Source: Bacteroidetes bacterium HGW-Bacteroidetes-4
Lineage (GTDB): Bacteria; Bacteroidota; Bacteroidia; Bacteroidales; SZUA-534
Reading direction: 5' to 3'
Assembly (NCBI GenBank): GCA_002840905.1
Contig: PHDD01000014.1
Location: forward strand, 138,937-202,936
Length of the DNA stretch: 64,000 nucleotides
The translations under genes and the position numbers were made by a program. Numbering within the stretch: the first letter of the stretch is position 1; every line of letters begins with the position of its first letter. Positions 17,831-25,435 of this stretch are shown here, piece after piece. Under the pieces are notes generated by a model. The model was not told the DNA's origin and searched no databases. It saw only the letters and a list, made by a program, of their open reading frames with translations.

Positions 17831-20311
17831 TTAGCTAAGTGCAAATCCCATAACCAACACATCGTCAATTCGATGATAGCTATCAACCCATTTTTCTAGC
17901 GTTGTTTCCAACAATTGCTTCTGTGAGCTAAAATCTTCCTTGTGTATATTGAATAAGAGTTCTCTGAAATTTTTCGAACCGAATTTAAGCAAATTGCTAC
18001 CTCCCAATTGGTCTTGATATCCATCGGAAAACAAATAAACCACATCACCGGTTTGGTAAGGCATTTCATGCAGCGTAAAAGGTTTGTCCTGTTTCACGTA
18101 GGTGCCAATAGGCATTTTATCGGCTTTTATTATTTGAATACCCTCTTTATTAATTAGCACAAATGGGTTATTGGCTCCTGCATATTGTATGGTTTTATTG
18201 TTTGGTTGAATAATACAAAGTGCCATATCCATACCATCGGCACGACTGCCCTCGGAGTTTGATAAGGTATTTATAACGTAATCGCGAAGTTTATTCAAAA
18301 TTTCATTGGCAACCAGATTCCCGGGTTTAACTATTTCGTTTAAAAATGCAACTCCCAGCATACTCATAAATGCTCCCGGAACACCATGTCCGGTACAATC
18401 GGCAATGGCTATTACAATGGATCCATCCACCTTTTTAATCCAGTAAAAATCGCCACTTACCACATCGCGTGGCAGGTTTAAAATCATGTTTTCAGGCAAA
18501 ATTTCATTTACATAATTCAAATTGGGCAATACTGCGGCTTGTATGTTCGAAGCATATTTAATACTGCTCTGAATTTTTTCTGCCTGAAGTCTTATTTTTT
18601 GTTCCTGTTCTACTCGTTCCGTTATATCGGACGAATACACCAGACAAATATTTGACTGATTTACCCCAAGTAAAATAAAACTGTAAATACGTTCATTTAC
18701 TTTAACCTCAAGTTCCTGAATTCTGTTTTCGGTAATAAATTGCTGAACAGGCAAATCGGATAACGCAGGAACAATTTCCCTAACATCCACTCCTTTAAGT
18801 AACCCGTTAAAGGTTTGTAGAGCTGCCGGATTGCCTTCAATAACCCGAAACTCATTATCAAATCGGAAAACGGGAGCCGGATTTAGCCGTGCAAATAAGG
18901 CCATTGATTCTATTTTTTGTTCAGCAATGCGTTGTGCGGTTATGTTTGAACTATAAACATGGCAAAGTTGCAATTCTTTAACTCCTTTTAGCACCAGCTG
19001 CAAAAACTGATCGCCCACTTGAATAACCACTTGATTTTGAAGCCCATTTGTTATTAATTCAGGAAAATCGATAGGTTCCAATTCTGGAATTAGCCCTGTT
19101 GAAATTACATCAATTAATGATTCTGCATTAAATAATTTATTTGCAGCCAGGTTGGCCTCCTTTATTTTCAAATCGGTACCAATTCGCAAAACCGGGTCGG
19201 GATTATGCTGAGCAAATAATGCAAAACTTTTAAGCTGGTCCTTTAACAATAACTCTTCAGTAACATCTTCTTTAACAGCCAGATAATTTGTTATAACAGC
19301 TGTATGGTCTTTAATGGGTGTAATATGCACTTTTTCCCAGTACAATGTGCCGTCTTTCTTTTTGTTTTGAAAAAGACCCTTCCAACTATCTCCTGTTTTA
19401 ATGGTATCCCACATTTCTTTATACACCTCATTTCCTTGATGCCCCGATTTTAAAATTCTGGGATTAGCTCCTTTTATTTCGTCAAAACTATAACCTGAAT
19501 GCTTTTCGAAAGCCGGATTTACAAAAACAATATCGCCAATGGTATTGGTTACCATTATTGAATTGGTGGATTGCTCAATGGCGTTTTGGAAGAGCTGACG
19601 TTTGTTTTTTTCTGCAATAAGTGAAGTAATTTTGGATGCATAAATATGATAAACACCCAAATCGGTCAAAGCTCTCAAATCAAGTTGATAGAAATCTTCT
19701 CCAATCTGTATCTGGTAAGTCTCCACTCTGTTTGATGATATAAATAACTTGGAATTTAATGTTTTGAGCTCGGTAATTACATCGCCAATAGTTTCACCTT
19801 TTCCTTCAATATGAAATAACATTTGGGCGGTAGGGTTTGCTTTTAAGATATGTCCCTTTTGGTCAACGCGAATAACCGGAGCCGGATTAAATTGGGCAAA
19901 AAGTGCGTTTGATTTTACCTTGTCATCGTCTAAAAATGTTTCAGGGGGCAAAATTTTGATTAATTGCCAACGTGTTTTCGTTACGCACTTAGGGCAATAA
20001 GGAACCAAATCACCTTTTTGTACTGAAACCGTTGATTCACCGCAATGATGACAAGTAATATGGGCGTCAAAACTAGCCACTTCGCCACTTACAAAATTAA
20101 ATTTTGACAGTACCGAAGAATAGGTTGAAACCAAATATGGAACCAGAAAGGTTAGGAAAAACTGTACGAAATGAAACCCTTGAAACCCTGAAACTATACT
20201 ACCCCATTGATTTATAAGGTTTAGAATTAAACCCACAATAAAAGCAACTTTAATGGCTCTTTTATAAACCATGGGATTAAACGCTTCTGAAATAAATAGC
20301 ATTTTATTCAT
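17831..20311 (-). CDS. Membrane NrtS-like / zinc-ribbon / four-PAS / SpoIIE phosphatase
   Basis: The 826-residue protein has clear modules. Residues about 10-70 form a two-helix membrane part (FNPMVYKRAIKVAFIVGLIL, then FFLTFLVPYLVSTYSSVL) that strongly resembles the small nitrate/nitrite transporter NrtS. A zinc ribbon follows (C87xxC90, C106xxC109). PAS-like domains start near 135, 240, 365 and 470; the second has the classical SGYSFDEIKGANPR. A coiled linker near 565-600 leads to a C-terminal SpoIIE/PP2C phosphatase with GDFYW, ADCTGHGVPGAFMSM and FSDGYQDQLGG metal sites. It likely removes phosphate from a partner protein in response to a signal. It is the last gene of the sigma factor operon. 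Confidence 0.85.
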   Translation of the reverse strand: MNKMLFISEAFNPMVYKRAIKVAFIVGLILNLINQWGSIVSGFQGFHFVQFFLTFLVPYLVSTYSSVLSKFNFVSGEVASFDAHITCHHCGESTVSVQKGDLVPYCPKCVTKTRWQLIKILPPETFLDDDKVKSNALFAQFNPAPVIRVDQKGHILKANPTAQMLFHIEGKGETIGDVITELKTLNSKLFISSNRVETYQIQIGEDFYQLDLRALTDLGVYHIYASKITSLIAEKNKRQLFQNAIEQSTNSIMVTNTIGDIVFVNPAFEKHSGYSFDEIKGANPRILKSGHQGNEVYKEMWDTIKTGDSWKGLFQNKKKDGTLYWEKVHITPIKDHTAVITNYLAVKEDVTEELLLKDQLKSFALFAQHNPDPVLRIGTDLKIKEANLAANKLFNAESLIDVISTGLIPELEPIDFPELITNGLQNQVVIQVGDQFLQLVLKGVKELQLCHVYSSNITAQRIAEQKIESMALFARLNPAPVFRFDNEFRVIEGNPAALQTFNGLLKGVDVREIVPALSDLPVQQFITENRIQELEVKVNERIYSFILLGVNQSNICLVYSSDITERVEQEQKIRLQAEKIQSSIKYASNIQAAVLPNLNYVNEILPENMILNLPRDVVSGDFYWIKKVDGSIVIAIADCTGHGVPGAFMSMLGVAFLNEIVKPGNLVANEILNKLRDYVINTLSNSEGSRADGMDMALCIIQPNNKTIQYAGANNPFVLINKEGIQIIKADKMPIGTYVKQDKPFTLHEMPYQTGDVVYLFSDGYQDQLGGSNLLKFGSKNFRELLFNIHKEDFSSQKQLLETTLEKWVDSYHRIDDVLVMGFALS

Positions 20312-20382
20312 AATACAGTATTTTACATGTTAATGCTTAATGGAGTTAATTCATGAAGCAGAAATAATATCGTTACAATTGT

Positions 20383-21873
20383 TTATTCTATCTGTATACC
20401 AATAACCAAAACATCATCAATTTGATCGGTATTTTTTTTCCAAGTTTCAAAGGAATTTTGAATTAACTGTTCCTGTTTTTCAATCGGGAATGCTGATGTT
20501 TCAAGAATAAGATTTTTAAAAGCCTTAAATGAGTATTTTTTGTCTTTATCGCCCCCAAATTGATCTTTAAAGCCATCTGTAAACAAGAAAATACGATCGC
20601 CTTTAATTATTTCAATTTCTTTTTTAGTAAAAGAAATATCCTGTTCTGTGTGTCTGCCTACCGGCATATTATCAGGATTAATAACTGATAATTCAGTATT
20701 GTGGATTAGAATGATGGGATTGTAAGCTCCCGCATAGCTTAATTTGTTTTTTTCAGCATCAATCACCACTATGGCCATGTCCATTCCATCTTGTACCGAA
20801 GCCTCATTCTCACCTGTTGCCAGTGATTGAAGCAGTCGCGTTCTTAAATTATTCAGTATAATGTGAGGTTCTACTATTTTTTCGCGTAAAATTATTTCGT
20901 TAAGTAATGATGTTCCGAGCATACTCATTAATGCACCCGGTACTCCATGACCGGTAGAGTCGGCAACGGCAATAATTTTCAACTGATTCACTTCACCAAC
21001 CCAATAAAAGTCTCCACTAACAACATTTCGTGGTTTATAAAAAACTAAATGCTTGGGAAAAATACCTGTAATTATTTCCTCATGCGGAAGAATTGATTTT
21101 TGGATAAACCAGGCATATTGAATGCTTTCCTGAATGTCCTCAGCTTGCCTCTTGATTTTCTTTTCGGCTTGCATTATTGCAGTAATGTCATTACCATACA
21201 CATGAATGGTTGATAATGCTTTTACTCCTTTAATAAGTAATTTATAGTCTAAGCCATTAATCAGGGTTACCATTTCAATTGCCTTTTCTTCTATCACTAA
21301 ATCACTAAAATCAATCTCACCCAATTGAGGCAGTAGTTTTTTTAAATTTTCACCTTGCAGGTTTTCACTTTTAAATAGTTGTTCCGATGCAGGATTTGAA
21401 CCTAAGATTATACCTTGTTCATCTACCCGTAATAAGGGTTGCGGATTGTGCCTTGCAAATAGAGCGAGACTTTTTAACATTTCTGTATCGCTTTTGGTGG
21501 GTGAAAATATTTTTATCGGACTCCACCGAGTCTTTGATTTACACTGTGGACAGGCATCAATTTGTTCGCCAATGTGAATATGAAAATTTGATTTCTTGCA
21601 ACTTTTACAAACCAACAAGGCATCAATGTGCGATGTTTTGCCGGGTTTAAGTCCTATAAAATGGGTAATAGCGAAAAGTGTTGAAGCACCATAGGGTATT
21701 AAGAAAGCAAAAAGAATGGATAAATAATTTAGGTGCCAACTATGGTCAGGAAAAAAAAATAACAATACACTGAGGACAATACTTGATGCGAACCCAATTT
21801 GAATGGCACGCTTTAAAACTGTAGGCTCGAAAGCTGCATTTAAAGCAAGTTTTATTGTCGAGGTTGAATACAT
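20383..21873 (-). CDS. Membrane NrtS-like / zinc-ribbon / PAS / SpoIIE phosphatase
   Basis: This 496-residue protein is a shorter relative of its neighbour. Residues about 12-70 are the NrtS-like pair of membrane helices (FEPTVLKRAIQIGFASSIVL and LSILFAFLIPYGASTLF). A zinc ribbon has C89xxC92 and C108xxC111. One PAS-like domain spans about 135-215, and a SpoIIE/PP2C domain spans about 265-496 with GDFYWV, ADSTGHGVPGALMSM and FTDGFKDQFGG. It is 10 bp after the anti-sigma gene and 71 bp before the longer copy. The pairing of two NrtS-like modules recalls the NrtS1/NrtS2 pairs of cyanobacteria, so the membrane parts may form a hetero-complex. Confidence 0.85.
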   Translation of the reverse strand: MYSTSTIKLALNAAFEPTVLKRAIQIGFASSIVLSVLLFFFPDHSWHLNYLSILFAFLIPYGASTLFAITHFIGLKPGKTSHIDALLVCKSCKKSNFHIHIGEQIDACPQCKSKTRWSPIKIFSPTKSDTEMLKSLALFARHNPQPLLRVDEQGIILGSNPASEQLFKSENLQGENLKKLLPQLGEIDFSDLVIEEKAIEMVTLINGLDYKLLIKGVKALSTIHVYGNDITAIMQAEKKIKRQAEDIQESIQYAWFIQKSILPHEEIITGIFPKHLVFYKPRNVVSGDFYWVGEVNQLKIIAVADSTGHGVPGALMSMLGTSLLNEIILREKIVEPHIILNNLRTRLLQSLATGENEASVQDGMDMAIVVIDAEKNKLSYAGAYNPIILIHNTELSVINPDNMPVGRHTEQDISFTKKEIEIIKGDRIFLFTDGFKDQFGGDKDKKYSFKAFKNLILETSAFPIEKQEQLIQNSFETWKKNTDQIDDVLVIGIQIE

Positions 21874-21883
21874 CTAAGAATGT

Positions 21884-22159
21884 TTAATGTGTATTTTTTT
21901 CTATATGATTGTGTATTAACTGTTTTAATTTTTCTATATCCACCGACTCTTTTACCTCACTTTTGAATTTATGACTTATGCTGTGGTCGAGAAAAATAGA
22001 TTGTTTTTCATAGGTTTTGCAGGCATCGCACATCATTTTATGAACCTTTAATTGCAAGGTTTCATGCCAAACAAGTTTATAGTGTAATTTCTTTTCTATC
22101 AGCTCAGTAGCTTTTAAACACGATAGAAATAGAAGCTGCATCAATTTTTTCATTTTCAT
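21884..22159 (-). CDS. Small zinc-type anti-sigma factor (ZAS/RsrA-like)
   Basis: The 91-residue protein has the motif H40-x3-C44-x2-C47 (VHKMMCDACKTY), the hallmark of zinc-binding anti-sigma domains. It has no membrane helix and is therefore cytoplasmic. The start ATG overlaps the sigma stop by 4 bp, so translation is coupled and the two proteins are made in equal amounts. In RsrA-like proteins, oxidation of the cysteines releases zinc and frees the sigma factor; whether this happens here is inference. Two SpoIIE phosphatases follow directly and could feed a second signal into it. Confidence 0.78.
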   Translation of the reverse strand: MKMKKLMQLLFLSCLKATELIEKKLHYKLVWHETLQLKVHKMMCDACKTYEKQSIFLDHSISHKFKSEVKESVDIEKLKQLIHNHIEKNTH

Positions 22160-22716
22160 TTTTTAAACCAATTATTATCTATGCAATCTCTCAGTTGGAG
22201 TTTAGCCCTGTGAATGATTTGCCAGTAATTGGTAGTAGTCATGTTTAATTCCTGACAAATTTCATCGCCATTTTTTTCAGCTAGGTATTTTAATTTTACA
22301 CAGGTGTTCCACTTTTCCGGCAAAGCGTCTAAGCATTTTTTTAAAATTAGATGAAAATCAGCATCATCCAATAAATGAGTTTCGTCTTCTTCCCAATCAT
22401 CGGGTTGCTTTCCTTTTTTCCAGCCACCATCCGGATTAAAAAATTTTGAATAGGAATCAAATTCCAAATTAACAGGTTTGTTTACCTTTTTTCGGTACAC
22501 ATCAATAATTTTATGATTTAGAATGGCAAAAAGCCAAGTTTTGGGTGAACTTTCGCCTTGAAAATTTGAAATTTTTTCAGATGCGGCCAAAAAGGTATCC
22601 TGTACCAGGTCTTTAGCCAGTTCAACATCCGATACTTTATGAAAAGCCCATGAATAAAGCTCATTGGTATAAGAATTGACCCATTCGGTAAGGTTTATTG
22701 GATTTGACTGGTTCAT
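22156..22716 (-). CDS. ECF RNA polymerase sigma factor
   Basis: The 186-residue protein has region 2 at about residues 15-75 (WAFHKVSDVELAKDLVQDTFLAASEKI, then SSPKTWLFAILNHKIIDVYRKK). Region 4 is at about 120-180 (LPEKWNTCVKLKYLAEKNGDEIC, then WQIIHRAKLQLRDCI). The short length and lack of region 3 place it among ECF factors. It heads an operon with anti-sigma and two phosphatases. Its start region has a housekeeping promoter overlapped by the MarR-type palindrome. The TGTCAGG-N14-CGACTAT motif found five times nearby is the natural candidate for its target, but no copy precedes its own gene, so it would not be self-activated. Confidence 0.93.
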   Translation of the reverse strand: MNQSNPINLTEWVNSYTNELYSWAFHKVSDVELAKDLVQDTFLAASEKISNFQGESSPKTWLFAILNHKIIDVYRKKVNKPVNLEFDSYSKFFNPDGGWKKGKQPDDWEEDETHLLDDADFHLILKKCLDALPEKWNTCVKLKYLAEKNGDEICQELNMTTTNYWQIIHRAKLQLRDCIDNNWFKK

Positions 22717-22722
22717 TGGAAT

Positions 22723-22791
22723 TAGTTTAAATGAACTAAAAATAGCACTAAATTAGTTTCAAATGTAACTAAAATTTGAAAAATAATTCAA
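22723..22791 (-). promoter_or_regulatory. Promoter of the sigma operon with overlapping MarR-type palindromes
   Basis: On the minus strand a TTTTTG (-33) ends near 22789, and after 21 bases TACATTTG (22767-22760) gives an exact -7 box. The palindrome TAGTTTCAAATGTAACTA at 22754-22771 covers that box and differs at one base from the operator at 17337-17354. A shorter relative TAGTTTAAATGAACTA is at 22723-22738, between promoter and start codon. The rest of the spacer to the terminator at 23058 shows nothing else. Confidence 0.65.
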
Positions 22792-23057
22792 AAATTATCC
22801 AATTTCAAATGGTAAAATAAAAAGGAGATTAATGGGGGTAAGTTGTTTTGTTCAAAATGCCTTACTTTTTAATATTTAGTAAAACACATTGTAATCCTTA
22901 ACAAACATAAATCAGTCTCACAAAACGACAGGATATTGATTTAAGATTATTGTGATTTTTTTGGTTTATATCCACAGAACAGAATGTAAAAAGCAAAGTC
23001 AAAAAAGATAAGAATTATATTAATTATGAGTGGGATAGAAGTCAGAAATAATTAAAT

Positions 23058-23091
23058 AAAAAGCCAACCCCGTTTACAGACTTGGCTTTTT
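23058..23091. terminator. Strong intrinsic terminator after the integrase remnant
   Basis: AAAAAGCCAA at 23058-23067 pairs perfectly with TTGGCTTTTT at 23082-23091 over a 14-base loop. T-rich sequence flanks on both sides, so it can act in both directions. It lies about 155 bp past the end of the broken integrase on the minus strand. Confidence 0.75.
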
Positions 23092-23246
23092 GTTGGTTGA
23101 TTATTGTAATTTAAAGCTCAAAAATAATTATTCTCAACTTTATATTTGTACCTAATAATTAAGTAATTCAAAATCAATGGAAGTAATTCAATTTTCTCAA
23201 TATTTTTCTAAAAGAGTTTTTGGAACATCCAATAAGAATATAGTAC

Positions 23247-24127
23247 TCATTTGATTTGTTTTTGTACGTTTTTTTTATGAATCCATGTTATCCCATCTTC
23301 ATCTGTTGATATATGCTCCTTTTTTAGCGACTTAACGTCCGAGAAGGCCATACCCTGTAAAGCAGCAGAATATGAATACATCACGCACATTTTCAAGATG
23401 TTTAATATCAATTTTTTATAGCGAATGGCATCGAGTTCTTTGGGTGTTAAATAAATGGTATCAACAGGTGTTTGTTTAAATCGCATTCCAGCAAAAGGGT
23501 CTTTTTTTATCCATCCATTGGATAAAGCAAAAAGTACAATCTTTTTTTAAAGTTTTTTAAATACTTAATTGTTGTTTTGTGTGAACAGTTACGCTCTGTT
23601 TTAAAATATATTTCAAATTGTCTCATCATTTGGGGAGTGAGCTCATTAAATGCCATATCCTCCCGATTGTATCTCTTTTTGATAAACTTTTTGAAGTGCA
23701 TCAAAGTGGTATCATACCGTTGAACAGTGTCGTAGGCAAAATCTTTTCCTATTAATTTACGAGCATCGTTGTTGCACTCTTCAAAAATTCTGACAACGGT
23801 TTTCCGGTTTTCTTTTTTACCAAGTAATTTTTCCTTAATGTTGAGCACCGACGCTTTAACACCTTCGCCTTCAAATATGAATTTTATGGTGAAGATGCGT
23901 TGTTTATGTAGTGCTATTAGTGCATTTATTTTATCGGCTTTGGCTGTGATTCCGGTAATTCGCTCCAGTTTGTCATCCCATAATTTTGGTTTTACATTTT
24001 CTTTAAGACCAAACTCTGTTCTTTCATTGTTGAAGCGAATTGGCATGAGCACTGGGGCTTCGCCATTTTTAAGCAATTTCCACTTTTTTACATAACATCG
24101 GATTTTTACTTCTTTTTCAATACTCAT
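23247..24127 (-). pseudogene. Broken tyrosine recombinase (integrase) remnant
   Basis: A 206-residue frame (24127-23507) has the N-terminal arm and SAM-like core of Bacteroidota tyrosine recombinases (EKEVKIRCYVKKWKLLKNGEAPV, then TVQRYDTTLMHFKKFIKKRY). It runs out in KKRLYFLLYPMDG. If one A is removed from a run of seven A near 23530, the frame continues as KKIVLFALSNGWIKKDPFAG and joins the next frame (23486-23247, LTPKELDAIRYKK). So one frameshift splits the gene. The second part stops after HKKNVQKQIK, before the catalytic His-x-x-Arg and Tyr, so the gene is also truncated. It lies just downstream of the 3' end of tRNA-Ser, a classical integration target, and is probably the relic of an excised element. 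Confidence 0.85.
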
Positions 24128-24316
24128 AAATTAATTTTTAGATGTAAAATTAATTTATGATTTTTTTTTAAACGTCTAGAAAACAAGGTATTTCGACGTA
24201 TATTGAAGCATTTCGAAATTTTGCAGCGGACTAAAAACGGACCAAAAATCAAAGTCCTCGATTAGTCCACCAAAAATGGCGTATTTTGATGCTTTTATGT
24301 GCTTTTAGGGTCGCAT

Positions 24317-24347
24317 AAAAAAACCCTGAAAGTTTTGACTTTCAGGG
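24317..24347 (-). terminator. Intrinsic terminator of tRNA-Ser
   Basis: CCCTGAAAG (24324-24332) pairs perfectly with CTTTCAGGG (24339-24347) over a 6-base loop. On the minus strand seven T follow (24323-24317). It lies 26 bp past the tRNA 3' end. Confidence 0.85.
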
Positions 24348-24372
24348 TAATGCGTTATTTAACGTTTTTGCT

Positions 24373-24460
24373 TGGCGGAGAAAGAGGGATTCGAACCCCC
24401 GGTACCTTGCGGTACAACGGTTTTCAAGACCGCCGCATTCGACCACTCTGCCATTTCTCC
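24373..24460 (-). tRNA. tRNA-Ser (anticodon UGA)
   Basis: The minus strand from 24460 starts GGAGAAATGGCAGAGTGG and ends CTTTCTCCGCCA. The 7-bp acceptor stem GGAGAAA pairs with TTTCTCC, the discriminator is G, and CCA is encoded. The anticodon loop CTTGAAA gives UGA. A long variable arm (GTACCGCAAGGTAC) marks a class II serine tRNA. The T-loop GGTTCGAATCC is standard. The length of 88 bases includes CCA. A terminator follows and an integrase relic lies beyond it. Confidence 0.97.
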
Positions 24461-24691
24461 GGGGGCAAAAGTAGATAAATTTTTATTATCTGCAACAAGC
24501 GGCTAAAAAAAAATCCCACCTTTTGTGAAGTTTATAAATGTGCTTTTCAAAATATATTAAGGTTCAGTATTTTACCATCTAATACAATACTAAGCCCGTG
24601 TGTTTTCCGGGAATTATTTCTTCAATTTAACCCAAAATTCCTATTTTAGGAGCTGTATCCATAGGTTCAAAACCCCAATTTACCAAAATAC

Positions 24692-25435
24692 GTGCTTATG
24701 CAAAAAACAAAAGATAGCATCACTCCTGTAATGACCAATTTGTCGGGTTTAAACGGCTACCTGAAAGATTTTATTTCGCCTGAACGTAAAGCCCTGTTCG
24801 AACAGATTATCTTAAACAGAACCCGCTATATAAGTGTGGTGCTCGAAGATATTTACCAACCCCACAATGCCAGTGCGGTTTTGCGTACTTGCGACTGCTT
24901 TGGTATTCAGGATATTCATGTTATCGAAAATCAAAACAAATACCAGGTAAATCCCGATGTAGCATTGGGCTCGAGTCAGTGGGTTAACATTATAAAACAT
25001 AACAGCCAGGAAAACAACACACTTAGTGCCATTCAGCATTTAAAAAGTAAAGGTTATCGCATTGTTGCCACCACTCCCCACATTAACAATGTTACCCTCG
25101 ACAAGCTAAATTTGGATGAGGGGAAAATAGCCTTTTTTTTTGGAACCGAAATGCACGGACTCAGCCAAACCATGCTCAGCCATGCCGATAGTTATCTTAA
25201 GATTCCCATGTTTGGATTCACCGAAAGTTTTAATATTTCAGTAAGCGCATCCATCATTCTTCATCATTTAACTCATAAACTACACCAATCGAAGTTAAAC
25301 TGGCAGCTTAGTGAGTTTGAAAAAGAACTGGTGCAACATCAATGGCTCAAACGAACCATTAAAAAAGTAGACCTGATTATTGATGATTACTGCAAAAAAA
25401 ATCGGATCGATTATTCAAAAATCACTGCGTTATAA
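24692..25435 (+). CDS. SpoU/TrmH-family RNA 2'-O-methyltransferase
   Basis: The 247-residue protein has the three SpoU motifs: NASAVLRTCDCFG (about residues 57-69), AFFFGTEMHGLS (about 149-160) and FTESFNISVSASI (about 178-190). These form the knotted SAM site. The long N-terminal helix region and the C-terminal basic tail fit TrmH, which methylates G18 of tRNA, but other TrmH-like targets are possible. It is cytoplasmic. Its last 14 bp overlap the end of the convergent subtilase gene. It has no obvious operon partner; the tRNA-Ser next to it is probably chance. Confidence 0.87.
   Translation: MLMQKTKDSITPVMTNLSGLNGYLKDFISPERKALFEQIILNRTRYISVVLEDIYQPHNASAVLRTCDCFGIQDIHVIENQNKYQVNPDVALGSSQWVNIIKHNSQENNTLSAIQHLKSKGYRIVATTPHINNVTLDKLNLDEGKIAFFFGTEMHGLSQTMLSHADSYLKIPMFGFTESFNISVSASIILHHLTHKLHQSKLNWQLSEFEKELVQHQWLKRTIKKVDLIIDDYCKKNRIDYSKITAL

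Noticed and set aside
23177..23254. Short plus frame of 25 residues (MEVIQFSQYF...) overlapping the integrase end
   Set aside because: No family match and no clear promoter spacing; it may be the cut 5' end of a lost gene, but this cannot be supported.
24128..24372. Attachment-site repeat for the lost integrative element
   Set aside because: I compared the tRNA-Ser 3' sequence with the nearby spacers and found no second copy.
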